Source of the DNA: Thermoleophilia bacterium UBA6103
Lineage (GTDB): Bacteria > Actinomycetota > Thermoleophilia > UBA2241
Assembly: GCA_002423545.1 (NCBI GenBank)
Contig: DIWP01000046.1
Span: forward strand, 1-64,000
Direction: 5' to 3'
Length of the DNA: 64,000 bases
In this document: positions 48,220 through 56,357 of the stretch, piece by piece
Numbering within the stretch: position 1 is the first letter of the stretch
Layout: every line of letters begins with the position of its first letter
The notes under the pieces: generated by a model
Databases searched by the model: none
The model's input: only the letters and a program-made list of their open reading frames with translations
Told to the model about the DNA's origin: nothing
Translations under genes and position numbers: made by a program

Positions 48220-50109
48220 ATGCCCCAGCCAGAGCACCAGCCCACCGTCGAGGAGCTCAAGGCCAAGGCCTACCAGCCCATGGAAGACGCCACGGTCCTG
48301 CATCCGTTCTACAAGGGCAAGATCGAGACCACGCTCAAGTGCTGCGTGCGCGACTTCCAGGACTTCGGCATCTGGTACACGCCCGGCGTCTCGGCTCCCT
48401 GTCTGGAGATCAAGGACGACCCCGAGAAGATCTACGAGCACACCAACAAGTGGAACACGGTGGCGGTCATCAGCGACGGCACCCGCGTTCTCGGCATGGG
48501 AGACATCGGCCCCAAGGCCGGCATGCCGGTCATGGAGGGCAAGAGCCTGCTCTACAAGTACCTGGGCGGCGTCGACGGCTTTCCGCTGATGGTGGACACG
48601 AAGGATCCCGACCGCTTCATCGAGTTCGTCAAGCTCGTCCAGCCGGGCCTCGGCGGCGTCAACCTGGAAGACATCGCCCAGCCCAAGTGCTTCCGCATCC
48701 TCGACACGCTGCGCGAGGAGTGCGAGATCCCGGTCTGGCACGACGACCAGCAGGGCACCGCCTGCGTCACCTTGGCCGGCCTCATCAACGCTCTCAAGGT
48801 CACCGGCAAGAAGATCGACGAGATCAGGATCGCCTTCATCGGCTCGGGGGCGGCCAACGTGGCCATCAGCCGCCTCATCTTCCACTACGGCGCCCGCCCC
48901 GAGCTGGCCCGCGTCTGCGACTCCAAGGGCATCCTGCACAAGGGCCGCAGCGACATCGAGGCCGTCAAGGACGAGTGGGTCGACAAGTGGAAGTACTGCC
49001 AGATCACCAATGAGGAGCAGCGGACCGGCAGCATCGCCGAAGCCCTGGCCGGCGCCGACGTCTGCATCGCCCTCTCCAAGCAGGGTCCGGACACCATCGT
49101 GCCGGAGTGGATCAAGGGCATGAGCCCCGACCCGATCGTCTTCCTGTGTTCCAACCCGATTCCCGAGATGTGGCCCTGGGATGCGCTGGAGGCGGGCGCC
49201 GCGGTGGTCGCCACCGGCCGCTCCGACTTCCCCAACCAGGTCAACAACAGCCTCGGGTTCCCCGGCATCTTCCGCGGCACCCTCGATGTGCGCGCCAAGA
49301 CGATCACCGACGAGATGTGCATCGCCGCCGCCGAGGAACTCGCCAGGCTGGCCGAGGAACAGGGCCTGCGGCCCGACTACATCATGCCGACCATGGACGA
49401 CTGGGAGGTCTTCCCGCGCGAGGCCGCCGCGGTGGCCATGAAGGCGGTCGAGCAGGGCGTGGCGCTGCGCACCGACATCACCTACGAGCAGGAGAAGGCC
49501 GAGGCCACAGAGATCATCGCCCGGGCCCGCGGCCTGGTGCAGGACGCCGAGGCGCTCGGCTACATCAAGATGCCGAAGGGCAGCAAGCCGCCGGCGCCGA
49601 CGAAGCAGGCTGTGCGGGCGGTCGGGCGCGGCGTGGCGGCCGATGCCCGGGCCAAGGGCACCGCCGCCGCCGACGAGGCGCGCGAACGCGGCAAGCAGCT
49701 GCTGGCCGACGCGCGCGAGCAGGCCAAGCGGATCGTCGCCGAGGCCCGCTCGGAGGCCCGCCGTGCCGGCGGCGACGCACGCACCCAGGCGCGGGCCGAC
49801 GCCCGGCAGGTCGTCGCCGACGCCAGGCACGAGGCCACGGAGATCGTCGACGAAGCGGTCCACCACGCCAGCGAGACCATGGACGAGGCTCACGTGAAGG
49901 CGCGCGAGCTGGTGCAGGAGGCGGTGGCCGAGGCCAGGCGGATCACCCAGGAGGCGCAGAAGACGCTCGGCAAGTCGGCCGAGGCGGCCGCCGAGAAGGG
50001 CAAGCAGGTCGCCAAGGAGGCCAAGGCCGCCGCCAAGGAGGCCGCCAAGCAGGCGAAGAAGGCGCGCGCCAAGGCCAAGGACAAGAAGAAGGGCAAGAAG
50101 GGCAAGTAA
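48220..50109 (+). CDS. NAD(P)-dependent malic enzyme with Ala/Lys-rich C-terminal tail
   Basis: 629 residues; the catalytic part is about 1-455 and matches bacterial malic enzyme, which decarboxylates malate to pyruvate or runs in reverse. YTPGVSAPCLEI near residue 49 holds the catalytic Tyr, GDIGPKAGMPVMEGK near 90 the Lys, VWHDDQQGTACVTLAGL near 172 the metal ligands, and IAFIGSGAANVAISRL near 206 the nucleotide site. Residues about 456-629 are an added tail: heptad-like Ala/Glu/Arg helices (ADAREQAKRIVAEARSEARR) ending in a histone-H1-like AAKEAAKQAKKARAKAKDKK. GGGAGGAG precedes the ATG. The tail may bind nucleic acid, acidic polymer or another protein. Confidence 0.9.
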   Translation: MPQPEHQPTVEELKAKAYQPMEDATVLHPFYKGKIETTLKCCVRDFQDFGIWYTPGVSAPCLEIKDDPEKIYEHTNKWNTVAVISDGTRVLGMGDIGPKAGMPVMEGKSLLYKYLGGVDGFPLMVDTKDPDRFIEFVKLVQPGLGGVNLEDIAQPKCFRILDTLREECEIPVWHDDQQGTACVTLAGLINALKVTGKKIDEIRIAFIGSGAANVAISRLIFHYGARPELARVCDSKGILHKGRSDIEAVKDEWVDKWKYCQITNEEQRTGSIAEALAGADVCIALSKQGPDTIVPEWIKGMSPDPIVFLCSNPIPEMWPWDALEAGAAVVATGRSDFPNQVNNSLGFPGIFRGTLDVRAKTITDEMCIAAAEELARLAEEQGLRPDYIMPTMDDWEVFPREAAAVAMKAVEQGVALRTDITYEQEKAEATEIIARARGLVQDAEALGYIKMPKGSKPPAPTKQAVRAVGRGVAADARAKGTAAADEARERGKQLLADAREQAKRIVAEARSEARRAGGDARTQARADARQVVADARHEATEIVDEAVHHASETMDEAHVKARELVQEAVAEARRITQEAQKTLGKSAEAAAEKGKQVAKEAKAAAKEAAKQAKKARAKAKDKKKGKKGK

Positions 50110-50175
50110 GGCCCGCGCGCCACCCCGTACGACCAGATGGCCGACGCCGACCGTCGGCCGCAGGAGGTGATCGCG

Positions 50176-51027
50176 ATGCCCGTCAGAGAGGTCGACGTCG
50201 CCGACGTGACGGCGGCCATCGAGCGCCTCTGCAAGGAGGCCAACTACGACCTGCCCAAGGACGTCTACGCGGCGCTCGAGGCGGCCAAGAAGACGGAGGA
50301 GTCGCCGGTAGGCCGGGCCGTGCTCGACCAGCTCACCGAGAACGCGGACATCGCCGCTCGCGACCGCGTGCCCATCTGTCAGGACACCGGCTACGCGGTG
50401 CTGTTCATCGACGTCGGGCAAGACGTGCACTTCACCGGCGGCGGCTTCGAGGACGCGGTGCACGAAGGCGTACGCCGCGGCTACACCGAGGGCTACCTGC
50501 GCAAGAGCGTGGTCGAACAGCCGGCGCACGCCCGGGCCAACACGAAAGACAACACGCCGGCCGTGATCCACACGCGGATAGTGCCCGGCGGCGGAGTCCG
50601 CATCCTCTTCATGCCGAAGGGCGGCGGCGCCGAGAACATGAGCAGCCTGAACATGCTCAAGCCGGCGCAGGGCGTGCAGGGGGTCATCGACGCGGTCGTC
50701 GAGACGGTCTCGAAGGCCGGCTCCAACCCCTGTCCGCCGGTGGTCATCGGCGTCGGCATCGGCGGTAGCATCGACATGGTCACGGTGCTGGCCAAGAAGG
50801 CGCTGGCCCGCGAGATCGGCTCACGGCATCCCGACCCGCGGCTGGCCGAGCTGGAGGACGAGCTGCTGCGCCGCATCAACGCGCTGGGCATCGGTCCGCA
50901 GGGTCTGGGCGGCACCACCACCGCCCTGGCCGTGTTCATCGAGGAGATGCCGAGCCACATCGCCAGCATGCCGATGGCGGTCAACGTGCAGTGCCACGCG
51001 CAGCGCCACGTGGTGGCGGAGCTCTGA
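50176..51027 (+). CDS. fumA: Class I fumarate hydratase (or L-tartrate dehydratase), alpha subunit
   Basis: 283-residue iron-sulfur hydro-lyase alpha subunit. The three cluster cysteines expected of the family are in PICQDTGYAV near residue 73, SNPCPPVVIGVGIGG near 191 and NVQCHAQRH near 273. GTRIVPGG-type and GGGAENMSSLNMLKP motifs complete it. It hydrates fumarate to malate and is oxygen-sensitive. AGGAGG lies nine bases before the ATG, 66 bases after the malic enzyme. Tartrate dehydratase cannot be excluded, but the malic enzyme neighbour favours fumarase. The symbol refers to the two-subunit FumA/FumB-alpha type. Confidence 0.9.
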   Translation: MPVREVDVADVTAAIERLCKEANYDLPKDVYAALEAAKKTEESPVGRAVLDQLTENADIAARDRVPICQDTGYAVLFIDVGQDVHFTGGGFEDAVHEGVRRGYTEGYLRKSVVEQPAHARANTKDNTPAVIHTRIVPGGGVRILFMPKGGGAENMSSLNMLKPAQGVQGVIDAVVETVSKAGSNPCPPVVIGVGIGGSIDMVTVLAKKALAREIGSRHPDPRLAELEDELLRRINALGIGPQGLGGTTTALAVFIEEMPSHIASMPMAVNVQCHAQRHVVAEL

Positions 51028-51047
51028 AGCGACGCGGGAGGAGTGAG

Positions 51048-51602
51048 ATGGTCAAGAGGATCACGACCCCGCTGACCGACGAGGTCGTCAGAGACCTGCG
51101 CATCGGCGACGAGGTCCTCATCAGTGGTGTGGTCTACCAGGCGCGCGACGCGGCCCACAAGCGCATGGTCGCGCTCATCGAGCAAGGGGAACCGCTGCCG
51201 TTCGAGATCCAGGGCGCGGTGATCTACTACATGGGGCCGTCGCCGGCCAGGCCCGGCAACGTGATCGGCTCGGCCGGTCCCACCACCAGCGGCCGCATGG
51301 ACGCGTACGCGCCGCTGCTCATGGAGAAGGGCCTCAAGGGCATGATCGGCAAGGGTCTGCGCACCGACGCGGTCAAGCAGGCGATGGTCGACACCACGGC
51401 GGTGTACTTCGCCGCCACCGGCGGCGCCGGCGCCCTGCTGGCCCAGCGCATCACCGGCAACGAGGTGATCGCCTGGCCGGAACTGGGCGCCGAGGCGCTG
51501 GCCCGGCTGCAGGTCGAGGACTTCCCGGCGATCGTGGTCGGCGACTGCCACGGCGGCGACCTCTATGAGGTGGGCCGCAGGGAGTACGCGCGCCAAGTGT
51601 GA
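51048..51602 (+). CDS. fumB: Class I fumarate hydratase, beta subunit
   Basis: 184-residue beta subunit. LTDEVVRDLRIGDEVLISGVVYQARDAAHKR begins the family, GPTTSGRMDAYAPLLMEKGLKGMIGKG near residue 84 is the active-site signature, and GDCHGGDLYEVG ends it. GGGAGGAG upstream of the ATG, 20 bases after the alpha subunit. The separate alpha and beta chains are typical of archaea and anaerobic bacteria. Confidence 0.92.
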   Translation: MVKRITTPLTDEVVRDLRIGDEVLISGVVYQARDAAHKRMVALIEQGEPLPFEIQGAVIYYMGPSPARPGNVIGSAGPTTSGRMDAYAPLLMEKGLKGMIGKGLRTDAVKQAMVDTTAVYFAATGGAGALLAQRITGNEVIAWPELGAEALARLQVEDFPAIVVGDCHGGDLYEVGRREYARQV

Positions 51603-51639
51603 GACGGCGGCTGAAGAAGCACGGTCGAGGTGCGTGGCG

Positions 51640-52614
51640 ATGAGCGATGTCGGCATCATCGATCGCGCCGTCGCGGCGGCCATACCGCTGGTGCCGACGC
51701 GCCTGGTGCGTACCTTCGCGGCGCCGTACATCGGCGGCGAGACGCTCGAACAGGCGCTCTCCGTGGTGCGCCGCCTCAATGCGGCCGGACTGGCCGCCAG
51801 CCTCGATGTCCTCGGCGAGGACGTCCACGACGAGGCCGGCGTGCGGGCCATGGTGGCGGCCTATCGGCAGGCGCTGGCGGCGCTGGCCGCCGGGAGCGCC
51901 GACGCCGGTGTGAGCGTCAAGCCCAGCGCCCTCGGGGCCGCCATCGACTGGGATCGCTGTCACGACGCCATCGTCGAGGTACTCGACGGGGCGGCCGCGT
52001 CGTCCGCAGGCGGCGGCCGCTTCGTCCGGCTGGACATGGAGGAGTCGGCCACAGTCGACGGTACGCTGGCGCTGTACCGCCGTCTGCGCGAGGAGGGACG
52101 GGAGCGCGTCGGCATCGTCCTGCAGGCGCGGCTCTGGTGCACGTCGGCGGACGTCAAGGCACTGGCCGACCTGGCTCCGGACGTGCGCCTCTGCAAGGGC
52201 ATCTACCTCGAGCCGCCGAGCGTCGGCATGCAGGACCGTGAGGCGATCCGGCACAGCTTCTCGGCGCTGCTGCGGCAGCTGCTGCGCGCCGGCTCCCGGG
52301 TCGCGATCGCCACCCACGACGAGGTGCTGGTGACCGACGCGCTGGCGGCCATCGACGAGTATTCTGTGCCGGCCGCCGGCTACGAGTTCCAGATGCTGTT
52401 GGGCGTGCGCGGTGACCTGGCGCGGACGCTCCGTCGCGCCGGCCACCGCGTGCGCATCTACGTACCCTTCGGCAAGGACGTCTTCGGCTACTCCGTGCGG
52501 CGGCTGCGCGAGAACCCGGCGGTCGCTGGCCACGTGGCCCGGGCTTTGCTCGCCGACCTCGTCCGCGGCGTCCGCCACGGCCGTCGGCGACCCGATGGGC
52601 AGGGCGTGCGATGA
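51640..52614 (+). CDS. Proline dehydrogenase (copy 3)
   Basis: 324-residue monofunctional proline dehydrogenase: RFVRLDMEESATVDGTLALYRR, LQARLWCTSADVKAL, VRLCKGIYLEPPSVG, ATHDEVLV, YEFQMLLGVRGDLA, RRLRENPAVAGHVA. Compared with copies 1 and 2 it has LQARLWCT in place of LQSRLWRS and RLDME in place of RIDME, so it is more distant. It follows the fumarase genes by 37 bases. The end (RHGRRRPDGQGVR) runs into a short repeated stretch. Confidence 0.92.
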   Translation: MSDVGIIDRAVAAAIPLVPTRLVRTFAAPYIGGETLEQALSVVRRLNAAGLAASLDVLGEDVHDEAGVRAMVAAYRQALAALAAGSADAGVSVKPSALGAAIDWDRCHDAIVEVLDGAAASSAGGGRFVRLDMEESATVDGTLALYRRLREEGRERVGIVLQARLWCTSADVKALADLAPDVRLCKGIYLEPPSVGMQDREAIRHSFSALLRQLLRAGSRVAIATHDEVLVTDALAAIDEYSVPAAGYEFQMLLGVRGDLARTLRRAGHRVRIYVPFGKDVFGYSVRRLRENPAVAGHVARALLADLVRGVRHGRRRPDGQGVR

Positions 52615-52705
52615 GCCGACCGTTGCGGCGGGCAGGTGAGATGAGCCGACGGCTCCGGCCGGCAGAGTGGAAGATGAGCCGGCCGTCTTGGCGGGTGCGG
52701 GCGGA
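52610..52705. repeat. Three degenerate tandem repeats of about 30 bases
   Basis: GATGAGCCG recurs at 52610, 52640 and 52673, each followed by a similar GC-rich stretch ending CGGCNGGNAG or close to it. They lie between proline dehydrogenase 3 and the broken agmatinase-like gene. Confidence 0.45.
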
Positions 52706-52745
52706 CGACCGTACGGCCACTGAGGAGAGGCAGGTCCAGGTGAGC

Positions 52746-53509
52746 ATGGACGATTACCGGCCCCGCGATCCCAAGCCGCGCTCTTCGACCGTCTGCGCTG
52801 CGTGGACTACGGCGACGTCTTCTTCCACGCCGGCAACATGTTCGACTTCCTCGACCAGGCCGAGCGGACCGTGAGCGGGATCCTGGCCGGCGGCGCTCAG
52901 GTGCTGGCGTTCGGCGGCGACCACATGATCCCGCTGCCGATCGTGCGCGCGTACGCGAAGCACCTGAAGCGCCCGCTCTCGCTGGTCCACTTCGACGGGC
53001 ATCTCGACGACTGGGACACCTTCCCCTAATAGTGGGGCGGTAGCTGGGTGACCGAGCTGGCCGACGAGGGGTGCCTGGATCTGTCGCGCTCGGTGCAGCT
53101 CGGCATCCGCGTGCTGGGCGACGAGGCGCCGGAGGGAGAGCTCTACCCGGCGACCTCGGATGCTGTCGTCATCGGCGCCGACGAGTGTCTCGACGAGGGT
53201 CCTCTGGCCGCCGCGGCGCGGGTCCGTGAAGTGGTCGGCGACGCGCCGGTCTACCTGACCTTCGACGCCGACTTCCTCGACGCGTCGGTGGCGCCGGCCT
53301 GCCACACGCCCTGCGTCTGCGGGCCGGACACGTACTGGACCAAGCGGTTCTTCCGCGCCGTGCGCGGCCTCAACGTGGTGGGGGCAGACGTCAACGAGCT
53401 CTGCCCCCAGTACGAGCCGCCGCTGGGCCCCACCCAGCTCGCCCTGGGCCACGTGGCGTTCTGGACCTTGCGGCTCATGGAACAGGTCCCGGGCTGCGTC
53501 TCGGGCTGA
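52746..53509 (+). pseudogene. Agmatinase/arginase-family pseudogene
   Basis: An N-terminal piece (MDDYRPRDP, from 52746) is followed by a frame change and loss of about 70 codons; the body then reads LFDRLRCVDYGDVFFHAGNM onward. Metal-binding residues survive (GGDH, LVHFDGHLD, LTFDADFLD), but two adjacent in-frame stops, TAA TAG, at about 53028-53033 break the frame between HLDDWDTFP and TELADEGCLDLSRS. The rest continues in the same frame to 53509. The family hydrolyses agmatine, arginine or guanidino acids. With metal ligands intact the inactivation looks recent. Confidence 0.85.
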
Positions 53510-53735
53510 CGGCGGCCGGTGCGCATTGTCGATCGACCGCGATCGATCGACAGGTCGGGAGATCGGCCGGCATCGAGCGGCCGGGATCGAGCGGCCAAGG
53601 CCGCGCACCCTGTCGTCGACGCCGGCCGCCCGCGCAACGTCACCCTGCCACAGATGGCATCGTCTCCCTTGCTCGCAGATCGTCGACCTTGGCCGGTCCG
53701 ACGCGAGCGAGTATCTTCGAGTGGTCATGTAGCTG

Positions 53736-53763
53736 TTGCAGTCTGCAAGCAAAGTGCTAATCT
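53736..53763 (+). promoter_or_regulatory. Promoter and possible operator of the toxin-antitoxin pair
   Basis: TTGCAG -35 (53736-53741) and TAATCT -10 (53758-53763), 16-base spacing, with TGC at the extended -10 position. The -35 lies in an inverted repeat TTGCA-GTC-TGCAA (53736-53748), a possible site for the antitoxin. Confidence 0.45.
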
Positions 53764-53778
53764 GGGAGGTGTGTCGGA

Positions 53779-54066
53779 GTGACCGGGACTGGAGTGGCCA
53801 TGCCCACGCTGTACCTGCGCGACGTGCCCGAGCACGTCATCGAGGAGCTTCGCCGGCGCGCTTCCGCCTCCCGGCGGTCTCTGAATGCAGAAGCGATCGT
53901 CTGTCTTGAACAGGCACTTGAGCGCAGTGGGGCCGCGGAGCGTCTCGACGTGGAGGGCATCGTCAGTCGTCTCGATGAGTTCGCCGAGCGGACGCGAGAC
54001 AAGTGGGGAAGCGAAGACTCGGCCGACATCATCAGGGAGGGTCGGGAAGAGCGGGGCGACTGGTGA
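53779..54066 (+). CDS. FitA/VapB-type ribbon-helix-helix antitoxin
   Basis: 95 residues. The ribbon-helix-helix part is MPTLYLRDVPEHVIEELRRR...SRRSLNAEAIVCLEQAL (residues about 8-49); the C-terminal half is acidic (DVEGIVSRLDEFAERTRDKW) and likely wraps the toxin. It represses its own operon in known pairs. GTG 53779 has GGGAGG nine bases upstream; ATG 53800 with GGAG is an equally reasonable start. GTGA overlap with the toxin. Confidence 0.88.
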   Translation: MTGTGVAMPTLYLRDVPEHVIEELRRRASASRRSLNAEAIVCLEQALERSGAAERLDVEGIVSRLDEFAERTRDKWGSEDSADIIREGREERGDW

Positions 54067-54506
54067 CGGACTGCGGGGCGTGCGTCGTGGATGCCAGTGT
54101 GGGTGTGAAGCGACTGCGGCAGAAGGAGGCGCACTGGAGGCAGGCGCGGGCGCTTGTCGACAGTGCAGGTGTGAATGCGAGCATACGGTTCGTGCCGGAC
54201 CTCTTCGACCTGGAATGCACGCATGCCGTCGTGAAGCTCCACCGCCGTGCGGAGCTCAGTCGCAGCGAGTCGCTCGAGGCGGTCCGGCTTCTCCACCGCC
54301 TTCCCTTGGCGCGAGTGCCTTCGCGGCCCCTCTTGCGTGACGCTGCCCGACTGGCTGTTGGAAGTGGGATCAGCGCCTACGACGCTGTCTACGTGACCCT
54401 TGCCGTCGCGCTCGATGTCCCGCTGGTCACCGCCGATGAGCGGCTGGCGCGGTCGATGGAGGGCATGTCGGTCGAGGTGGTACGGCTGGCAGACATCGAC
54501 GCCTGA
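54063..54506 (+). CDS. VapC/FitB-type PIN-domain toxin
   Basis: 147-residue PIN-domain ribonuclease. The four acidic active-site residues are all visible: Asp in VVDASVGV near residue 10, Glu in DLFDLECTHAV near 51, Asp in SAYDAVYV near 105 and Asp in LVTADERLA near 123. Expression coupled to the antitoxin by the GTGA overlap. Start is GTG. Confidence 0.9.
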   Translation: MTDCGACVVDASVGVKRLRQKEAHWRQARALVDSAGVNASIRFVPDLFDLECTHAVVKLHRRAELSRSESLEAVRLLHRLPLARVPSRPLLRDAARLAVGSGISAYDAVYVTLAVALDVPLVTADERLARSMEGMSVEVVRLADIDA

Positions 54507-54567
54507 CCGCCCGTGACTGCGGCGGGCGGCCCAGCCACGAGTCTGCTTTCGCCGATTCGGCAAGACT

Positions 54568-54575
54568 GCTAGGCT
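54568..54575 (+). promoter_or_regulatory. Extended -10 promoter element (TGC TAGGCT) for the sdhABE operon
   Basis: TAGGCT (54570-54575) with TG at 54567-54568 and a weak TTTCGC (54547-54552) at -35 distance; about 110 bases before the sdhA start. Confidence 0.4.
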
Positions 54576-54683
54576 ACCGGCCTGACGGCCGCGGCCGTAT
54601 GCCGCGCCGCCGTTTCGTATTCGCGGCCGGAGACGTCGGAGTCTCCGGCCCGCGCGGACCGCAGTACTGGGAGAGTCCGTCAG

Positions 54684-56357
54684 TTGATTGCTCACGAGGT
54701 GCTGATCATCGGCGCCGGCCTGGCCGGCATGCGGGCGGCGATCGCCGCTCACGATGCCGGCGCCGACGTCGCTCTGGTCAGCAAGGTCCACCCCGTCCGC
54801 AGTCACACATGCTGCGCGCAGGGCGGCATCAACGCCGCCCTCGGCGACGACGACTCGTGGGAAGCCCACCTGTTCGACACCGTCAAGGGATCGGACTACC
54901 TGGGCGACCAGGACGCCATCGAGGTCATGTGCAAGGCGGCACCCGGCGACATCCGTGCCCTGGAGCACATGGGTTGCCCGTTCAGCCGCTTCGAGAACGG
55001 GCGCATCGCGCAGCGGCCGTTCGGCGGCGCCGGCTTTCCGCGCACGGCCTACGCCGCCGACATCAGCGGCTTCGTGCTCCTGCATACCATGTACGAGCAG
55101 GTCCTGCGCCGCGGCATCCGCCTCTATCAAGAGTGGTACGTCACCCGTCTCGTGCTCGACGACGGCGTCGCGCGCGGCGTGGTCGCCATCGACCTTCTCA
55201 CCGGGAAGCTGCATGCCATGGCCGCCAAGGCGGTGGTGATCGCCACCGGGCCGGCCAGCCGCATCTACCAGAGCTCGTCCAATTCGGTCGACTGTACCGG
55301 CGACGGCATGGGCATGGCCTATCGTGCCGGCCTGCCGCTCATGGACATGGAGTTCGTGCAGTTCCACCCCACCGGGCTGCGCAACGGGGTGCTGATCACC
55401 GAGGGCTGTCGCGGAGAGGGCGGCATCCTGCTCAACAGTGACGGCGAGCGGTTCATGAAGCGCTACGCGCCCACCAAGGGCGAGCTCGCCAGCCGCGACG
55501 TGGTCTCGCGCGCCGAGGCGACCGAGATCGCCGAGGGACGCGGCATCGATGGGTTCATCATGCTCGACCTGCGCCCCATCGGGCCGGAACGTATCCGCAC
55601 CAACCTGCTGCAGGTACGCGAGCTGTCCATGGACATCGCCGGCGTGGATCCCTGCGAGGCGCCGATCCCCATCCGACCCACGCCGCACTACTTCATGGGC
55701 GGCGTACGGGCCGGCGTCGACGGCAGGTCGCCGGTTGCCGAGGGGGCCTACTTCGCCGGCGAGGTGAGCTGCATCAGCGTGCACGGCGCCAACCGGCTGG
55801 GTGGCAACTCGCTGCTCGACGCGGTGGTGTTCGGCCGTCGCTCGGGAGAGGCGGCGGCCGCCCATGCCGCCGCACACGAGCAGCTGCCGCTGCCGGAGAG
55901 CGCCGTGCGCGACCAGGAGGCGGAGATCGCCGAGCTGGCCGGCCGCGACGGCGACGGCGAACGGCAGGCCACCATCCGCGAAGAGCTGCAGAAGCTGATG
56001 TTCGCCAAGGTCGGCATCTGGCGCGAGAAGGGCGCCCTTGCCGAGGCCGTGGACGAGGTGCGCGCGCTCAAGGAACGGTACGCGCGCGTCCGGCTGGGCC
56101 ACGCCGGGGCCGTGTTCAACACCGAGCTGCCGCAGGTACTCGAGACGGGCAACCTGCTCGACCTGGCCGAGTGTGTGGCCATGGGCGCGCTCGATCGCGA
56201 GGAGAGCCGCGGCAGCCACGCGCGCACCGACTTCCCGGAGCGCGACGACGAGGTCTGGATGAAGCACAGCCTGTTCACGCGTGGCGACGACGGCCCCGTC
56301 TGCGACACTGCGCCGGTCACGATCACCCGCTACGAGCCGGAAGTGAGGACCTACTGA
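54684..56357 (+). CDS. sdhA: Succinate dehydrogenase/fumarate reductase flavoprotein subunit
   Basis: 557-residue FAD protein. VLIIGAGLAGMRAAIAAHDAG binds the cofactor, the His that holds FAD covalently is in RSHTCCAQGGINAAL near residue 36, and QFHPTGLRNGVLITEGCRGEGGIL near residue 223 forms the active site; HGANRLGGNSLLDAVVFGR closes the fold. TTG start with GGGAGAG upstream; no ATG or GTG fits as well. First of three overlapping genes for a type E-like complex, which may oxidise succinate or reduce fumarate. Confidence 0.92.
   Translation: MIAHEVLIIGAGLAGMRAAIAAHDAGADVALVSKVHPVRSHTCCAQGGINAALGDDDSWEAHLFDTVKGSDYLGDQDAIEVMCKAAPGDIRALEHMGCPFSRFENGRIAQRPFGGAGFPRTAYAADISGFVLLHTMYEQVLRRGIRLYQEWYVTRLVLDDGVARGVVAIDLLTGKLHAMAAKAVVIATGPASRIYQSSSNSVDCTGDGMGMAYRAGLPLMDMEFVQFHPTGLRNGVLITEGCRGEGGILLNSDGERFMKRYAPTKGELASRDVVSRAEATEIAEGRGIDGFIMLDLRPIGPERIRTNLLQVRELSMDIAGVDPCEAPIPIRPTPHYFMGGVRAGVDGRSPVAEGAYFAGEVSCISVHGANRLGGNSLLDAVVFGRRSGEAAAAHAAAHEQLPLPESAVRDQEAEIAELAGRDGDGERQATIREELQKLMFAKVGIWREKGALAEAVDEVRALKERYARVRLGHAGAVFNTELPQVLETGNLLDLAECVAMGALDREESRGSHARTDFPERDDEVWMKHSLFTRGDDGPVCDTAPVTITRYEPEVRTY

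Noticed and set aside
49583..50109. Malic enzyme tail as a separate downstream gene or a repeat array
   Set aside because: It is in frame with the enzyme with no stop, no internal ribosome binding site and no exact DNA repeat; it is best read as a protein tail.
48190..50571. Long minus-strand open frame of about 790 codons opposite the malic enzyme gene
   Set aside because: Leu/Gly/Arg-rich translation with no family features; it mirrors the GC-rich codon pattern of the real gene on the other strand.
53757..56267. Long minus-strand open frame of about 830 codons opposite the toxin-antitoxin and sdhA genes
   Set aside because: Low-complexity His/Ala/Gly translation opposite clearly conserved genes; a shadow frame.
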